A stretch of 31,903 nucleotides of DNA from JBBCJT01 sp037190665 (GTDB lineage Bacteria; Pseudomonadota; Alphaproteobacteria; Acetobacterales; Acetobacteraceae), in NCBI GenBank assembly GCA_037190665.1, contig JBBCJT010000223.1, forward strand, positions 1 to 31,903, written 5' to 3'. A program made the translations under genes and the position numbers. Positions 22,798-31,285 of the stretch are shown in pieces (position 1 is the stretch's first letter; every line of letters begins with the position of its first letter). A model generated the notes under the pieces. The model was not told the origin of the DNA. It searched no databases and saw nothing but the letters and a program-made list of their open reading frames with translations.

Positions 22798-23637
22798 ATG
22801 AGCGGATTGTTCGTGACCCTCGGCGAGGATCGCTATCGCGTGGAGCGTCCATGGGGCGACATCCCCGCCGACCTGCCGGGCTTCGTCAGCGACGTGGCCT
22901 GCGATTCACGCGGCCATGTCTTCGTGCTGCTGCGGCGCGACGCGATCACCGATCCGGGCCTGCCGACGGTGATCGAACTCGCGCCGGACGGACGGCGGCT
23001 GGCCGCATGGGGCGCGGAGGTGATGGACGGGCACATGCTGGCCTGCGACAGCCAGGACCGCATCCTCGTGGTCGATCGCGACGCGCATGAGGTGATCGTC
23101 TTCGACCGCGGCGGCCAGCGGCAGGGCGGCCTCGGCACGCGGCACCGGCCGGGCGCGCCGTTCAACCATCCCTGCGACGTGGCGGTGGCGCGCGACGGGA
23201 CGATCTATGTCGCCGATGGGTATGGCGGGTCGGTGGTGCATCGGTTCGACGCGAACGGGAAGCTGCTCGGCAGTTGGGGCGAACCCGGCGACGGGCCGGG
23301 CCAGTTCACCACGCCGCATGCGGTCTGGGTGATGGCGGACGGGCGGGTCGCGGTGGCGGATCGCGAGAACAACCGCGTGCAGCTCTTCTCGGCCGAAGGC
23401 GCGTTCGAGAGCGAGTGGCGCGACCAGTACCATCCGATGGACATCTGGGGCGCGGGCGATGCGATCTATGTCACCGACCAGACGCCGCGCCTGTCGCGCT
23501 ACGATGCCGCGGGGAAGCTGACGGGCCGCTGCCGCCCGGTGCTGAATGGGTCGCACGGGGTGTGGGGTGATGCGGAGGGCAATCTCTATTGCGCGGAGAT
23601 GAACCCGAGCCGGGTGACGCGGCTGGTGCCGGTCTGA
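22798..23637 (+). CDS. NHL-repeat beta-propeller protein
   Basis: A 279-aa predicted beta-propeller with about five to six NHL-type repeats (for example FNHPCDVAVARDGTIYVADG, FTTPHAVWVMADGRVAVADR and the NRVQLF blade end). It resembles the peptidyl-alpha-hydroxyglycine lyase-like family, in which activity is rarely tested. There is no signal peptide, so it is probably cytoplasmic. A strong Shine-Dalgarno GGAGG (22789-22793) lies 4 nt before ATG 22798, which is in an operon with the nucleoside hydrolase. A lactonase-like or sugar-product hydrolase role is possible but unsupported. Confidence 0.8.
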   Translation: MSGLFVTLGEDRYRVERPWGDIPADLPGFVSDVACDSRGHVFVLLRRDAITDPGLPTVIELAPDGRRLAAWGAEVMDGHMLACDSQDRILVVDRDAHEVIVFDRGGQRQGGLGTRHRPGAPFNHPCDVAVARDGTIYVADGYGGSVVHRFDANGKLLGSWGEPGDGPGQFTTPHAVWVMADGRVAVADRENNRVQLFSAEGAFESEWRDQYHPMDIWGAGDAIYVTDQTPRLSRYDAAGKLTGRCRPVLNGSHGVWGDAEGNLYCAEMNPSRVTRLVPV

Positions 23638-23805
23638 AGGGCTAACGTTTCGGCTGGCCGGTGTGAGGCTTTGTTCGTGGGAAGCCGCCACAATAGCCCC
23701 GCGTCAATGCCGTTCGCCTTGCCGATCAGAAGCAAGTTCAGCGGAGTTACACGCACGGCGCTGTTCGTCGATCCGTGCGGTGACGCACTCGCCACTCCAG
23801 CCCTG

Positions 23806-24013
23806 CCTCTGGAAGCTTTGCGAAACGGTCGTGACCTTGCCTCCCTCTCCCACTTGCGGGAGAGGGCCGGGGTGAGGGCGCGTCCGGCGGCACCACCGGC
23901 GAGGTCTCGTCTGAACGCAAACCCCCTCACCCTCCCGCGCGAGCGCGGGCCCCTCCCTCTCCCGCCGGGCGGGAGAGGGGACGTTGCGCAATGCTCTTTG
24001 CCTTCTCCATCTC
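23806..24013 (-). repeat. Composite hairpin repeat element (inverted)
   Basis: An inverted full copy. Reading the plus strand: CTTTGCGAAACGGTCG, hairpin CCCTCTCCCACTTGCGGGAGAGGG near 23842-23866, GGGTGAGGG, GGCGAGGTCTCG, CCCTCACCC, inner GC hairpin, then CCCTCTCCCGCC/GGCGGGAGAGGG near 23953-23977. The flank is GGGGACGTTGCGC then CTTTGCCTTCTCC. Both outer flanks match the plus-oriented copy at 19163-19362, which helps define the element ends. Confidence 0.85.
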
Positions 24014-24258
24014 GGTAGCGCGACGCCCTCGGCGGAAGGCGACGGATGATGCGCCCGATCATGTCCCGCTTCTGCGCAGCACGACCGCAAGCACGCGCCC
24101 TGGGAAAGTGGGCGAGAGGCGATAGCGCGGGGATAAATTTGGCTGATGCCTTGTTTCACGCGCGGTCGTCCGATCAACGCGGCGCGCGGTTATCTTGGCG
24201 ATGAAAGCTATGCACGGCCCCATCCGGTGACACGTCCCTCGCTCCGAGGCGTCTCCAC

Positions 24259-24302
24259 TCTGATGGGACGTTGCGTAACGGGCCTTGCCTTCTCCGCCGA
24301 CC
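24259..24302 (-). repeat. Solitary flank fragment of the composite repeat
   Basis: GGGACGTTGCGTAACG followed by GGCCTTGCCTTCTCC matches the outer flank of the elements at 17.3, 19.2 and 24.0 kb, but no CCCTCTCCCGC hairpin adjoins it. It is probably a decayed or truncated copy. Confidence 0.6.
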
Positions 24303-24451
24303 GCGTGACGCGCTCAGCCGAACGCGACGCCCTTCTCCCGGATGATTGCGCAGGCTCGTTTCCGCTTCCGTCCAACCTTCTGCATCGGGAGCGCAGGGAC
24401 AGCGCAACGCCAAAGGCACAGGCCCTTCTGCAAGGCCGTCCGTACTGGCAG

Positions 24452-24481
24452 AAAAAGTTGAGGGGGCCGCAGCCCCCTCAA
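24452..24481 (-). terminator. Intrinsic terminator of rne
   Basis: A perfect 10-bp stem TTGAGGGGGC (24458-24467) / GCCCCCTCAA (24472-24481) has a 4-nt loop and is followed on the minus strand by C and five T (24456-24452). It sits 5 bp past the rne stop. It is the clearest intrinsic terminator in the window. Confidence 0.92.
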
Positions 24482-24485
24482 TGCC

Positions 24486-27400
24486 TCAGCGTCGCCACCA
24501 GCCACGCCGCTTCGGCGCAGCCTCGTTGTCGTTGGCATCGCCGACCATGATCGGCTGGACGCCGGGCGACGGTTCGACCGCGACATGCGGCGCTTCCGGT
24601 GCAGGCGCGGGCTCCGCCGCGGCTGCCTCCGGTGCAGGTGACGGCTCTGCCGCGATCACCCGCGGTGCTTCCGGCGCCGGTTCCTCCGTCGCGGTTGCCT
24701 GCGCCGCTTCCGGCTCGAGCGCCGGCTCCGTCGCGGGCGTCCGCGGCGCTTCCGCCACGGGCTCCTCCGCCACGGCCGCCTGCGGCATATCCGTTGCAGT
24801 CGGGGGCTCCGCCGCGGCGACGGCATGGACCGGCTCCGGGGCCGCTTCCACGGCGACAACCGGCTCGGCTGCCACGGCGGTTTCCGCGACCTGTACCTCA
24901 GCCTCGACCGGGGCGAGTTCCTGCCCGGCGGTCGCCGCTTCCTCGGAAACCTCGGCGTCACGCGCTGCCGCTTCCGCCGCCGGGGTGGCGACCATGGCGG
25001 CGACGGGACGTCCGGCTTCCGCGGCGCGCTCGGCGGCATCCATCACGTCGAAGATGTCCACCTGCCCGCCGAAGGGATCGGCCGGCGTGGGGCCGGCATA
25101 GACAGGCGCCGGCGCATCGGTGGCTTCCTCGGCGGTGGCCTCTGCCGCACCCTCCTCCGGCGCACCCGCTTCGCCATCGCGCCGCCGGCGACGCCCGCCG
25201 CGACGGCCGCGCCGGCGGCGGCGCGGCTGGTCGTCACCCTCGGCATCCTCGTCGTCCGCCGTGCCGTCCGTCGCCGCGTCGGCGGCGGCCGGCGCATCCT
25301 CGGCGGGTGCATCGGCGGGCGGCGCATCGGTGGCCTCGCCCTCGGTGGCGGCGGGAGCCGGTTCGGCAGCGACGGCCTCGTCGGCGGGCGCGGCCGCTGC
25401 CTCGCCATCCTCGCGGCGACCGTTGCCCCGGCGGCGACGGCGGCGGCGGCGGCCATCGCCGGATTCGCTCGCGCCCTCCTCGCTGTCAGCCTCGGCTTCG
25501 GTGTCCGCCGCGGCCTCCGCCTCGGCTTCGGCCTCGGTCTGGGCCTCCTCCGGTTCGGCGGCGCTCTCGGGCGTGATGGTGGTGGAGGGGACCGTCACGG
25601 CCTCGGCGACCAGCGCGGCCTTCAGCCGCTCGATCTTCACCTGCGGCGGCACCAGCGACGGGTCGGGATCGAACAGCACGCGCATGCCGTAGCGCGCCTC
25701 GATCGCGCCCAGCCGGTCGCGCTTCTGGTTGAGGATATACAGCGCGATCTGGCCGGCGACGCGGACCATGATCTCGCTGGCCTTGCGCTTGGCCCCTTCC
25801 TCCTCGATCGCGCGCAGCACGTGCACCGCGCTGCTCTCCACGCTGCGCACGAGACCCGTGCCGTTGCAGTGCGGGCAGGAGATGAAGTTGGACTCGACAA
25901 GGCTCGGCCGCAGCCGCTGGCGCGACATCTCCAGCAGGCCGAAATGGCTGATGTGGCCGACCTGGATGCGCGCGCGGTCGTTCTTCAGCGCGTCCTTCAG
26001 CTTCCGCTCGACCTGCGCGTTGTGCTTCTTCGACTCCATGTCGATGAAGTCGATGACGATCAGGCCCGCGAGGTCGCGCAGGCGAAGCTGGCGGCCCAGC
26101 TCCTCCGCCGCTTCCATGTTCGTGCGCAGCGCCGTTTCCTCGATGCCGCGCTCGCGCGTGGACCGGCCCGAGTTGACGTCGATGGAGACCAGAGCCTCGG
26201 TCTGGTTGATCACCAGATATCCGCCGGAGCGGAGCTGCACCGTGGCGGAGTGCATCGCATCGAGCTGCTGCTCGACGCCGGCCTTGGCGAACAGCGGCGT
26301 ACCGCCGTCCTTGTAGATCTGCACCTTCTTCGCATGGCTCGGCATGAGCATGCGCATGTAGTCCTTGGCGGCGCGGTAGGCGTCGTCGCCATCGACCAGG
26401 ATCTCGTCCACATCGCGCGCGTACACGTCGCGGATCGCGCGCTTGATGAGGCTCGCCTCCTCGTAGATCAGCGCCGGCGCGGTCGAGGTCAGCGTGGTCT
26501 CGCGGATGTTGTCCCACAGCCGCAGCAGGTATTCGCAGTCGCGCTTGATCTCGGGCTTCGGCCGGCCGGCGCCGGCGGTGCGCACGATCATGCCCATGCC
26601 GTCGGGCAGGGCCAGCTCGTCCATCACCTCGCGCAGACGCTTGCGGTCGGCGGCGGAGGTGATCTTGCGGCTGATCCCGCCGCCGCGCGGCGAGTTCGGC
26701 ATCAGCACGCAGTAGCGGCCGGCGAGCGACAGGTAGGTGGTCAGCGCCGCGCCCTTGTTGCCGCGCTCCTCCTTGACGACCTGCACCAGCAGGATCTGCC
26801 GGCGGCGGATCACCTCCTGGATCTTGTACTGGCGCATGAAGCGCGGCGGGATGCGGCGGTCGCCGCGGTCCTCGGGGCCTTCGCCGCCGACGGTCTCGGG
26901 CGGCGGGGCGTCGGAGGCGATGGTCTCGATGCCTGCGGACAGGGTGGCCGGCACGCCGACATCGGCGGGGGGGACGTTGTCCTGCGGCGGCGCCTCGTCG
27001 GCCTCCGGCGCGGCCTCGGCGGACGCGTCGTCCGGCGCGGCGGCCTCGCCCGGTTCCGCGGGCGTTTCCGCCACGGGCTCGCCGGCGATGGCATCGACGG
27101 GCAGGTCGGTCGCGAGGGCCGCGGCTTCCGCCGGGGCGGGCGGGGGCGGGGGCTCGCCGCGCTCCTCGGCCTCGACCTCGCGGTCCTCCGCCTCCTGCTG
27201 CTCGCGCAGCTCCTCGGCCTGCATCTCCAGCAGCCGCTGCCGGTCGGCGATCGGGATCTGGTAGTAGTCCGGGTGGATCTCGCCGAAGGCCAGGAAGCCG
27301 TGGCGGTTGCCGCCGTATTCCACGAAGGCCGCCTGGAGGGACGGCTCCACGCGGATCACCTTGGCAAGGTAGATATTGCCCTTGAGCTGCTTCTTGGTCG

Positions 27401-27497
27401 ATGTCTCGACGTCGAAATCTTCTAGGCGGTTACCGTCCAGCACCACCACGCGGGTCTCTTCCGCGTGCGTGGCGTCGATCAGCATGCGCTTGGTCAT
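24486..27497 (-). CDS. rne: Ribonuclease E/G
   Basis: The endoribonuclease of the RNA degradosome, acting in mRNA turnover and rRNA/tRNA processing; 1003 aa. The N-terminal S1 domain (MTKRMLIDATHAEETRVVVLDG, then FLAFGEIHPDYYQ) is interrupted by an acidic Pro/Ala insertion, roughly residues 95-220, as in other alphaproteobacterial enzymes. Catalytic Asp residues lie in SIDVNSGR (about 442) and VIDFIDM (about 484), and the zinc-link is CPHCNGTG (about 544). The C-terminal half is low-complexity Ala/Glu/Pro with two arginine-rich RNA-binding patches and ends in RRGWWRR, a conserved tail. ATG 27497 starts the standard N-terminus. Confidence 0.95.
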   Translation of the reverse strand: MTKRMLIDATHAEETRVVVLDGNRLEDFDVETSTKKQLKGNIYLAKVIRVEPSLQAAFVEYGGNRHGFLAFGEIHPDYYQIPIADRQRLLEMQAEELREQQEAEDREVEAEERGEPPPPPAPAEAAALATDLPVDAIAGEPVAETPAEPGEAAAPDDASAEAAPEADEAPPQDNVPPADVGVPATLSAGIETIASDAPPPETVGGEGPEDRGDRRIPPRFMRQYKIQEVIRRRQILLVQVVKEERGNKGAALTTYLSLAGRYCVLMPNSPRGGGISRKITSAADRKRLREVMDELALPDGMGMIVRTAGAGRPKPEIKRDCEYLLRLWDNIRETTLTSTAPALIYEEASLIKRAIRDVYARDVDEILVDGDDAYRAAKDYMRMLMPSHAKKVQIYKDGGTPLFAKAGVEQQLDAMHSATVQLRSGGYLVINQTEALVSIDVNSGRSTRERGIEETALRTNMEAAEELGRQLRLRDLAGLIVIDFIDMESKKHNAQVERKLKDALKNDRARIQVGHISHFGLLEMSRQRLRPSLVESNFISCPHCNGTGLVRSVESSAVHVLRAIEEEGAKRKASEIMVRVAGQIALYILNQKRDRLGAIEARYGMRVLFDPDPSLVPPQVKIERLKAALVAEAVTVPSTTITPESAAEPEEAQTEAEAEAEAAADTEAEADSEEGASESGDGRRRRRRRRGNGRREDGEAAAAPADEAVAAEPAPAATEGEATDAPPADAPAEDAPAAADAATDGTADDEDAEGDDQPRRRRRGRRGGRRRRRDGEAGAPEEGAAEATAEEATDAPAPVYAGPTPADPFGGQVDIFDVMDAAERAAEAGRPVAAMVATPAAEAAARDAEVSEEAATAGQELAPVEAEVQVAETAVAAEPVVAVEAAPEPVHAVAAAEPPTATDMPQAAVAEEPVAEAPRTPATEPALEPEAAQATATEEPAPEAPRVIAAEPSPAPEAAAAEPAPAPEAPHVAVEPSPGVQPIMVGDANDNEAAPKRRGWWRR

Positions 27498-27834
27498 GTA
27501 GTCGGGAACTCCGGCGCGCGGGCGGACAGCCGCCGGCGCGCGGTGTGGGGTGATGCTCGCGCGGCGGGACGAATGGCGTCACGGCGTGCGTCGGTCCTGG
27601 TCTCTGCGGGGACGCCCAGCGCCGCCCGTGGTGGGTCCGCCCCGCACGGCCCGGCGCGCAGGATGCGCGGCGCGGAGCGATGCCGGCGCGGCGGCTTCCC
27701 TTCAGGGCGCCCCGCGCCCCGGGCATCGCCGGGGCGATCTGCAAGATGGCGGAAAGGCCCCGGAGCCGCAAGCGGCGCGGGCGGATTTCTCTCGCATCGC
27801 CGGCCGCTTATGTGGCATATCAGCCCCGACGCCC
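27498..27834. other. Divergent rne / amidase control region
   Basis: A 337-bp gene-free, very GC-rich region between divergent start codons. The rne side holds a direct repeat CCGGCGCGCGG (27511-27521 and 27532-27542) flanking a small hairpin GGCGG/CCGCC, which would lie in the rne 5' UTR. RNase E leaders are often autoregulatory in other bacteria. A less GC-rich stretch TTATGTGGCATATCAG near 27808-27823 is the best candidate for an amidase promoter. No confident -35/-10 pair was identified. Confidence 0.45.
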
Positions 27835-28644
27835 ATGCCTTTGATCTCACGACGCTTCCTGATCGCCGCTGGCGTTGCGGTCACCTACGCCATCCCCGCC
27901 GACGCACGGCAGCGCCGCGCGGCACCGTCCCGTGCGCCCGCCTCCGCGCCGCTGGTGATGCTCGATCCGGGCCATGGCGGGAAGGATCCGGGGGCGATCG
28001 GGATCACCGGCACCTACGAGAAGAACGTGGTGTTCGCGGTGGCGCAGGAACTGCGGCGGATGCTGCTCGCCACGCGCCGCTACCGGGTGGCGATGACGCG
28101 CACGCGGGATGTGTTCGTCCCGCTCGACGGCCGGGTCGCCGCCGCCCAGCGCGCCAAGGCGGCGCTGTTCATGTCCATCCACGCCGACGCGCTCGACAAT
28201 GCGGGCGTGCGGGGCGCCTCGGTCTACACGCTGTCGGAGGAGGCGTCGGACGCGCAGTCCGCCTCGCTCGCGCGGCGGGAGAACCGGGCCGACCGCTTCG
28301 TCGGCCCCAGCTTCCGCGAGCACCCGCCGGAGATCGCGCGCATCCTGTCGAGCCTGGTGCAGCGGGAGACCCGTGTCGGCACCGCGCGGCTGCAGCGGGC
28401 GATGGTCACCGAGCTCGACCGTGACCTGCCGATGCTGCCGCAGCCGGCGCGCCATGCCGGGTTCGTCGTGCTGAAGGCGCCCGACATCCCCTCGGTGCTG
28501 GTGGAGATGGGCTTCATGTCCAACCGCCAGGATGAGGCGGCGCTGCGCCGGCCCGCGCACCGGCGGAAGGTGGCGGCTGCCATGCAGCGTGCGGTGGATG
28601 CGTGGTTTGCGACCCACAACCGGAACGCGCAAGCCGCGCTCTAG
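27835..28644 (+). CDS. N-acetylmuramoyl-L-alanine amidase (AmiC-type)
   Basis: A periplasmic zinc amidase (Amidase_3 family) that cleaves the stem peptide from peptidoglycan, used in daughter-cell separation; 269 aa. Zinc and catalytic residues appear in MLDPGHGGKDPGA (His), TYEKNVV (Glu), SIHADA (His) and VEMGFMSN (Glu). The N-terminus PLISRRFLIAAGVAV is a Tat-like signal (SRRFL), consistent with Tat export known for AmiC. ATG 27835 is selected because the signal peptide begins there, although the frame is open upstream. It precedes the PBP1A gene, a common alphaproteobacterial order. Confidence 0.92.
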   Translation: MPLISRRFLIAAGVAVTYAIPADARQRRAAPSRAPASAPLVMLDPGHGGKDPGAIGITGTYEKNVVFAVAQELRRMLLATRRYRVAMTRTRDVFVPLDGRVAAAQRAKAALFMSIHADALDNAGVRGASVYTLSEEASDAQSASLARRENRADRFVGPSFREHPPEIARILSSLVQRETRVGTARLQRAMVTELDRDLPMLPQPARHAGFVVLKAPDIPSVLVEMGFMSNRQDEAALRRPAHRRKVAAAMQRAVDAWFATHNRNAQAAL

Positions 28645-28657
28645 CTGCTGGACAAGT

Positions 28658-28684
28658 GAAACCGGCCACGCGGTTTCGTCGTTT
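28658..28684 (+). terminator. Possible terminator/attenuator between amidase and mrcA
   Basis: A 7-bp stem GAAACCG (28658-28664) / CGGTTTC (28671-28677) with a 6-nt loop is followed by GTCGTTTCCC. It lies 13 bp after the amidase stop. The stem is moderate and the T content only partial, so read-through into mrcA is possible. Confidence 0.45.
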
Positions 28685-28717
28685 CCCGTTGTGCTTCCAG
28701 CAGTGTAAGCCGCCGTC

Positions 28718-31276
28718 ATGAATGACCTACGCGCCGAGGGACCCATGGCGCGCCGGAGCGAGACCGCCCCCCAGGCGGCGGACACGCCCGCGCGCGCGAC
28801 ACCGAAGGCAAAGCGCCCGCGTCGCCGTTCGACGCTGGTGCGGCTGATCCGCTTCCTCGTCGTCGTCTTCGTCATGGCGTCGGTCACCGCGGGGGTGGGC
28901 GGCTATGCGGCGTGGAAGCATTTCTCCGCCGACCTGCCGGATCACGCGGGGCTGCAGGACTACCAGCCGGCGGTGATGAGCCGCGTCTATGCCGGCGACT
29001 CGCGCCTGCTGGCCGAACTCGCCACCGAGCGGCGCATCTTCGTGCCGTTCGAGGCGATGCCCGATCTGGTCAAGCGCGCCTTCGTCTCCGCCGAGGACCA
29101 GAACTTCTGGATCCATCGCGGCGTGGACCCGATCGCGATCGCCCGCGCGGCGGTCACCAACCTGCAGCAATGGGGACAGGGCCGCCGGCCGATCGGCGCC
29201 TCCACCATCACGCAGCAGGTGGCCAAGAACATGCTGCTGGGCAACGAGGTCAGCCTGTCGCGCAAGGCGAAGGAGGCGATCCTCGCCATGCGCATCGAGG
29301 AGGCGCTGCCGAAGGAGCGCATCCTCGAACTCTACCTCAACGAGATCTACCTCGGCGCGCAGGCCTATGGCGTGGCGGCTGCCGGGCATGCGTACTTCAA
29401 CAAGGCGCTGGATGAGCTGACGCTGCCGGAGATCGCCTTCCTCGCCGCGCTGCCCAAGGCGCCGAACAACTACAATCCGTTCCGCTACCCCGACGCCGCG
29501 AAGGCGCGGCGGGACTGGGTGCTGGACCGCATGACCGATGACGGCGTGATCACGCGCGAGCAGTCCGAGGCGGCGAAGGCCGAGCCCGTGAAGGCGGTGC
29601 CGTTCCGCCGCCCCGAGATGGTCGCCGATGCCGGCTACTTCGCCGAGGAGGTCCGCCGCCAGCTCATCGAACGCTTCGGGCCCGACCGCACCACCCAGGG
29701 CGGCCTGCTCGTGCGCACCAGCCTCGATCCGACCATGCAGGGCCAGGCGGAAGCCGCGCTGCGCGAGGGGCTGATGGGCTACGACCGCCGCAAGGGCGGC
29801 TGGCGCGGCCCCGTCACCCGCATCGAGAGCCCCGCGCTGCGCACCGACTGGATGGCCAAGCTGGCCGAGGTGCTGCGCCCGCCGGGCATGCTGCCGGACT
29901 GGAAGCTCGCCGTGGTGCTGGAGGTCGGCAACGACGAGGCGAAGCTCGGCTGGCTGGAGCGTCCCGCCCGCAGTGCCGCCGCGCCGCAGCCGCGCACGGC
30001 GGCGATGTACCTCTCCGACATGGGCTGGGCCCGGCCGCGGCAGAACGGCCGCCCCGGCGCCGCGCCGCGCCGGATGGGCGACGTGCTCGCCGTCGGCGAC
30101 GTGGTGATGGCTGATTTCCAGCCCGCGCAGCAGGCCGCCCCCCAGCAGCAGGGCGCGCAGCAGCGCGGCAACCAGCGCGGCCGGCCCGAGCGGCTGGTGC
30201 TGCGCCAGTTGCCGCAGGTGGAAGGCGCGCTGGTCGCGCTCGATCCCGCCACCGGCCGCGTGCTGGCGCTCGCGGGCGGCTGGTCGTTCGACCGCAGCCA
30301 GTTCAACCGCGCCACGCAGGCGCAGCGGCAGCCCGGCTCCTCCTTCAAGCCGTTCGTCTACATGGCCGCGATCGAGCACGGCGTGTCGATGGCCGAGCAG
30401 ATGCTGGACGCGCCGTTCGTGATCGATCTCGGCCCCGGCGGCGGACGCTGGCGGCCGAACAACTACAACATGTCGTTCAACGGCATGGTGCCGCTCAGCA
30501 CCGCGATCGCGCGCTCGCTCAACCTCGTCACCATCCGGCTCGCCGACCGCATCGGGCTGCCCGCAGTCGCCGACACCGCGCAGCGTTTCGGCGTGGTGGA
30601 GACGATGCCGCAGGTCTTCCCCGCCGCCCTTGGCGCGGTGGAGACCACGGTGATGCGCATGGCCGGCGGCTATGCCGCTTTCGCCAACGGCGGCAAGCAG
30701 GTGATCCCGAGCGTGATCGACTCCGTGCAGGATCGCGACGGCCAGGTGATCTGGCGCGCCCCGGGCCGCGAGTGCGAGGGCTGCACCGGATCACCCGAGA
30801 CCGCGCCTGAACTCGCCGACGAACGCCCGCAGCTCACCGATCCGGCCAACGCCTATGCGATGACCATGCTGCTGCGCGGCGTGGTCACGGCCGGCACTGG
30901 CGGGCGCGCAGCACAGGGGCTGAACCGGGAGATCGCCGGCAAGACCGGCACGACGAACGATTTCCTCGACGCCTGGTTCGTCGGCTACACGCCCGATCTG
31001 GTCGTGGCCGTGTGGGTGGGCTTCGACACGCCCACGCCGCTGGGCGGCGACGAGGCGGGCGGATCGCTCGCCGCGCCGATCTTCCGCGACTTCATGGCCG
31101 CCGCGATGGCGGGCAAGCCCGCGGTGCCCTTCAAGCCGCCGCCGGGCGTGACGTGGTCCGGCTGGCCGGCGCCGTCGCCGCAATCGGCGATCAGCACCAC
31201 CGGCGGGTCCGAGGGTGGCGGCAGCGGTTCGGGCGGCGGCAGCGGCGTGGACAGCGGGCTCGGCGGCATCTATTGA
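28718..31276 (+). CDS. mrcA: Penicillin-binding protein 1A (bifunctional transglycosylase/transpeptidase)
   Basis: An inner-membrane class A PBP that polymerises and cross-links peptidoglycan; 852 aa. It has a basic cytoplasmic N-terminus, one membrane segment (about 41-63), and a GT51 transglycosylase with SAEDQNFWIHRGVD (about 122-135), GASTITQQVAKN and RIEEALPKERILELYLNEIYLG. An OB-like inserted region carries a Gln-rich stretch. The transpeptidase has PGSSFKPF (Ser about 541), SLN (about 600) and KTGTT (about 742). The tail is Gly/Ser-rich. The start could be ATG 28718 or ATG 28745; neither alters the membrane anchor. prfB follows after 9 bp. Confidence 0.94.
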   Translation: MNDLRAEGPMARRSETAPQAADTPARATPKAKRPRRRSTLVRLIRFLVVVFVMASVTAGVGGYAAWKHFSADLPDHAGLQDYQPAVMSRVYAGDSRLLAELATERRIFVPFEAMPDLVKRAFVSAEDQNFWIHRGVDPIAIARAAVTNLQQWGQGRRPIGASTITQQVAKNMLLGNEVSLSRKAKEAILAMRIEEALPKERILELYLNEIYLGAQAYGVAAAGHAYFNKALDELTLPEIAFLAALPKAPNNYNPFRYPDAAKARRDWVLDRMTDDGVITREQSEAAKAEPVKAVPFRRPEMVADAGYFAEEVRRQLIERFGPDRTTQGGLLVRTSLDPTMQGQAEAALREGLMGYDRRKGGWRGPVTRIESPALRTDWMAKLAEVLRPPGMLPDWKLAVVLEVGNDEAKLGWLERPARSAAAPQPRTAAMYLSDMGWARPRQNGRPGAAPRRMGDVLAVGDVVMADFQPAQQAAPQQQGAQQRGNQRGRPERLVLRQLPQVEGALVALDPATGRVLALAGGWSFDRSQFNRATQAQRQPGSSFKPFVYMAAIEHGVSMAEQMLDAPFVIDLGPGGGRWRPNNYNMSFNGMVPLSTAIARSLNLVTIRLADRIGLPAVADTAQRFGVVETMPQVFPAALGAVETTVMRMAGGYAAFANGGKQVIPSVIDSVQDRDGQVIWRAPGRECEGCTGSPETAPELADERPQLTDPANAYAMTMLLRGVVTAGTGGRAAQGLNREIAGKTGTTNDFLDAWFVGYTPDLVVAVWVGFDTPTPLGGDEAGGSLAAPIFRDFMAAAMAGKPAVPFKPPPGVTWSGWPAPSPQSAISTTGGSEGGGSGSGGGSGVDSGLGGIY

Positions 31277-31285
31277 ACCGCCGCC

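Larger units (their letters stand above)
23638..24451. other. Long gene-free intergenic region
   Basis: The largest gap in the window, between the convergent NHL-repeat gene and rne. It holds a full inverted copy of the dispersed element (23806-24013) and a solitary flank fragment (24259-24302). I found no credible ORF, tRNA, SRP RNA or RNase P signature. The remainder, especially the less GC-rich 24100-24220, shows nothing I can name. It could be decayed sequence. Confidence 0.5.

Noticed and set aside
24825..27425. An 866-aa plus-strand ORF opposite rne
   Set aside because: Composition is that of a shadow frame; rne on the other strand has complete domain motifs and a terminator.
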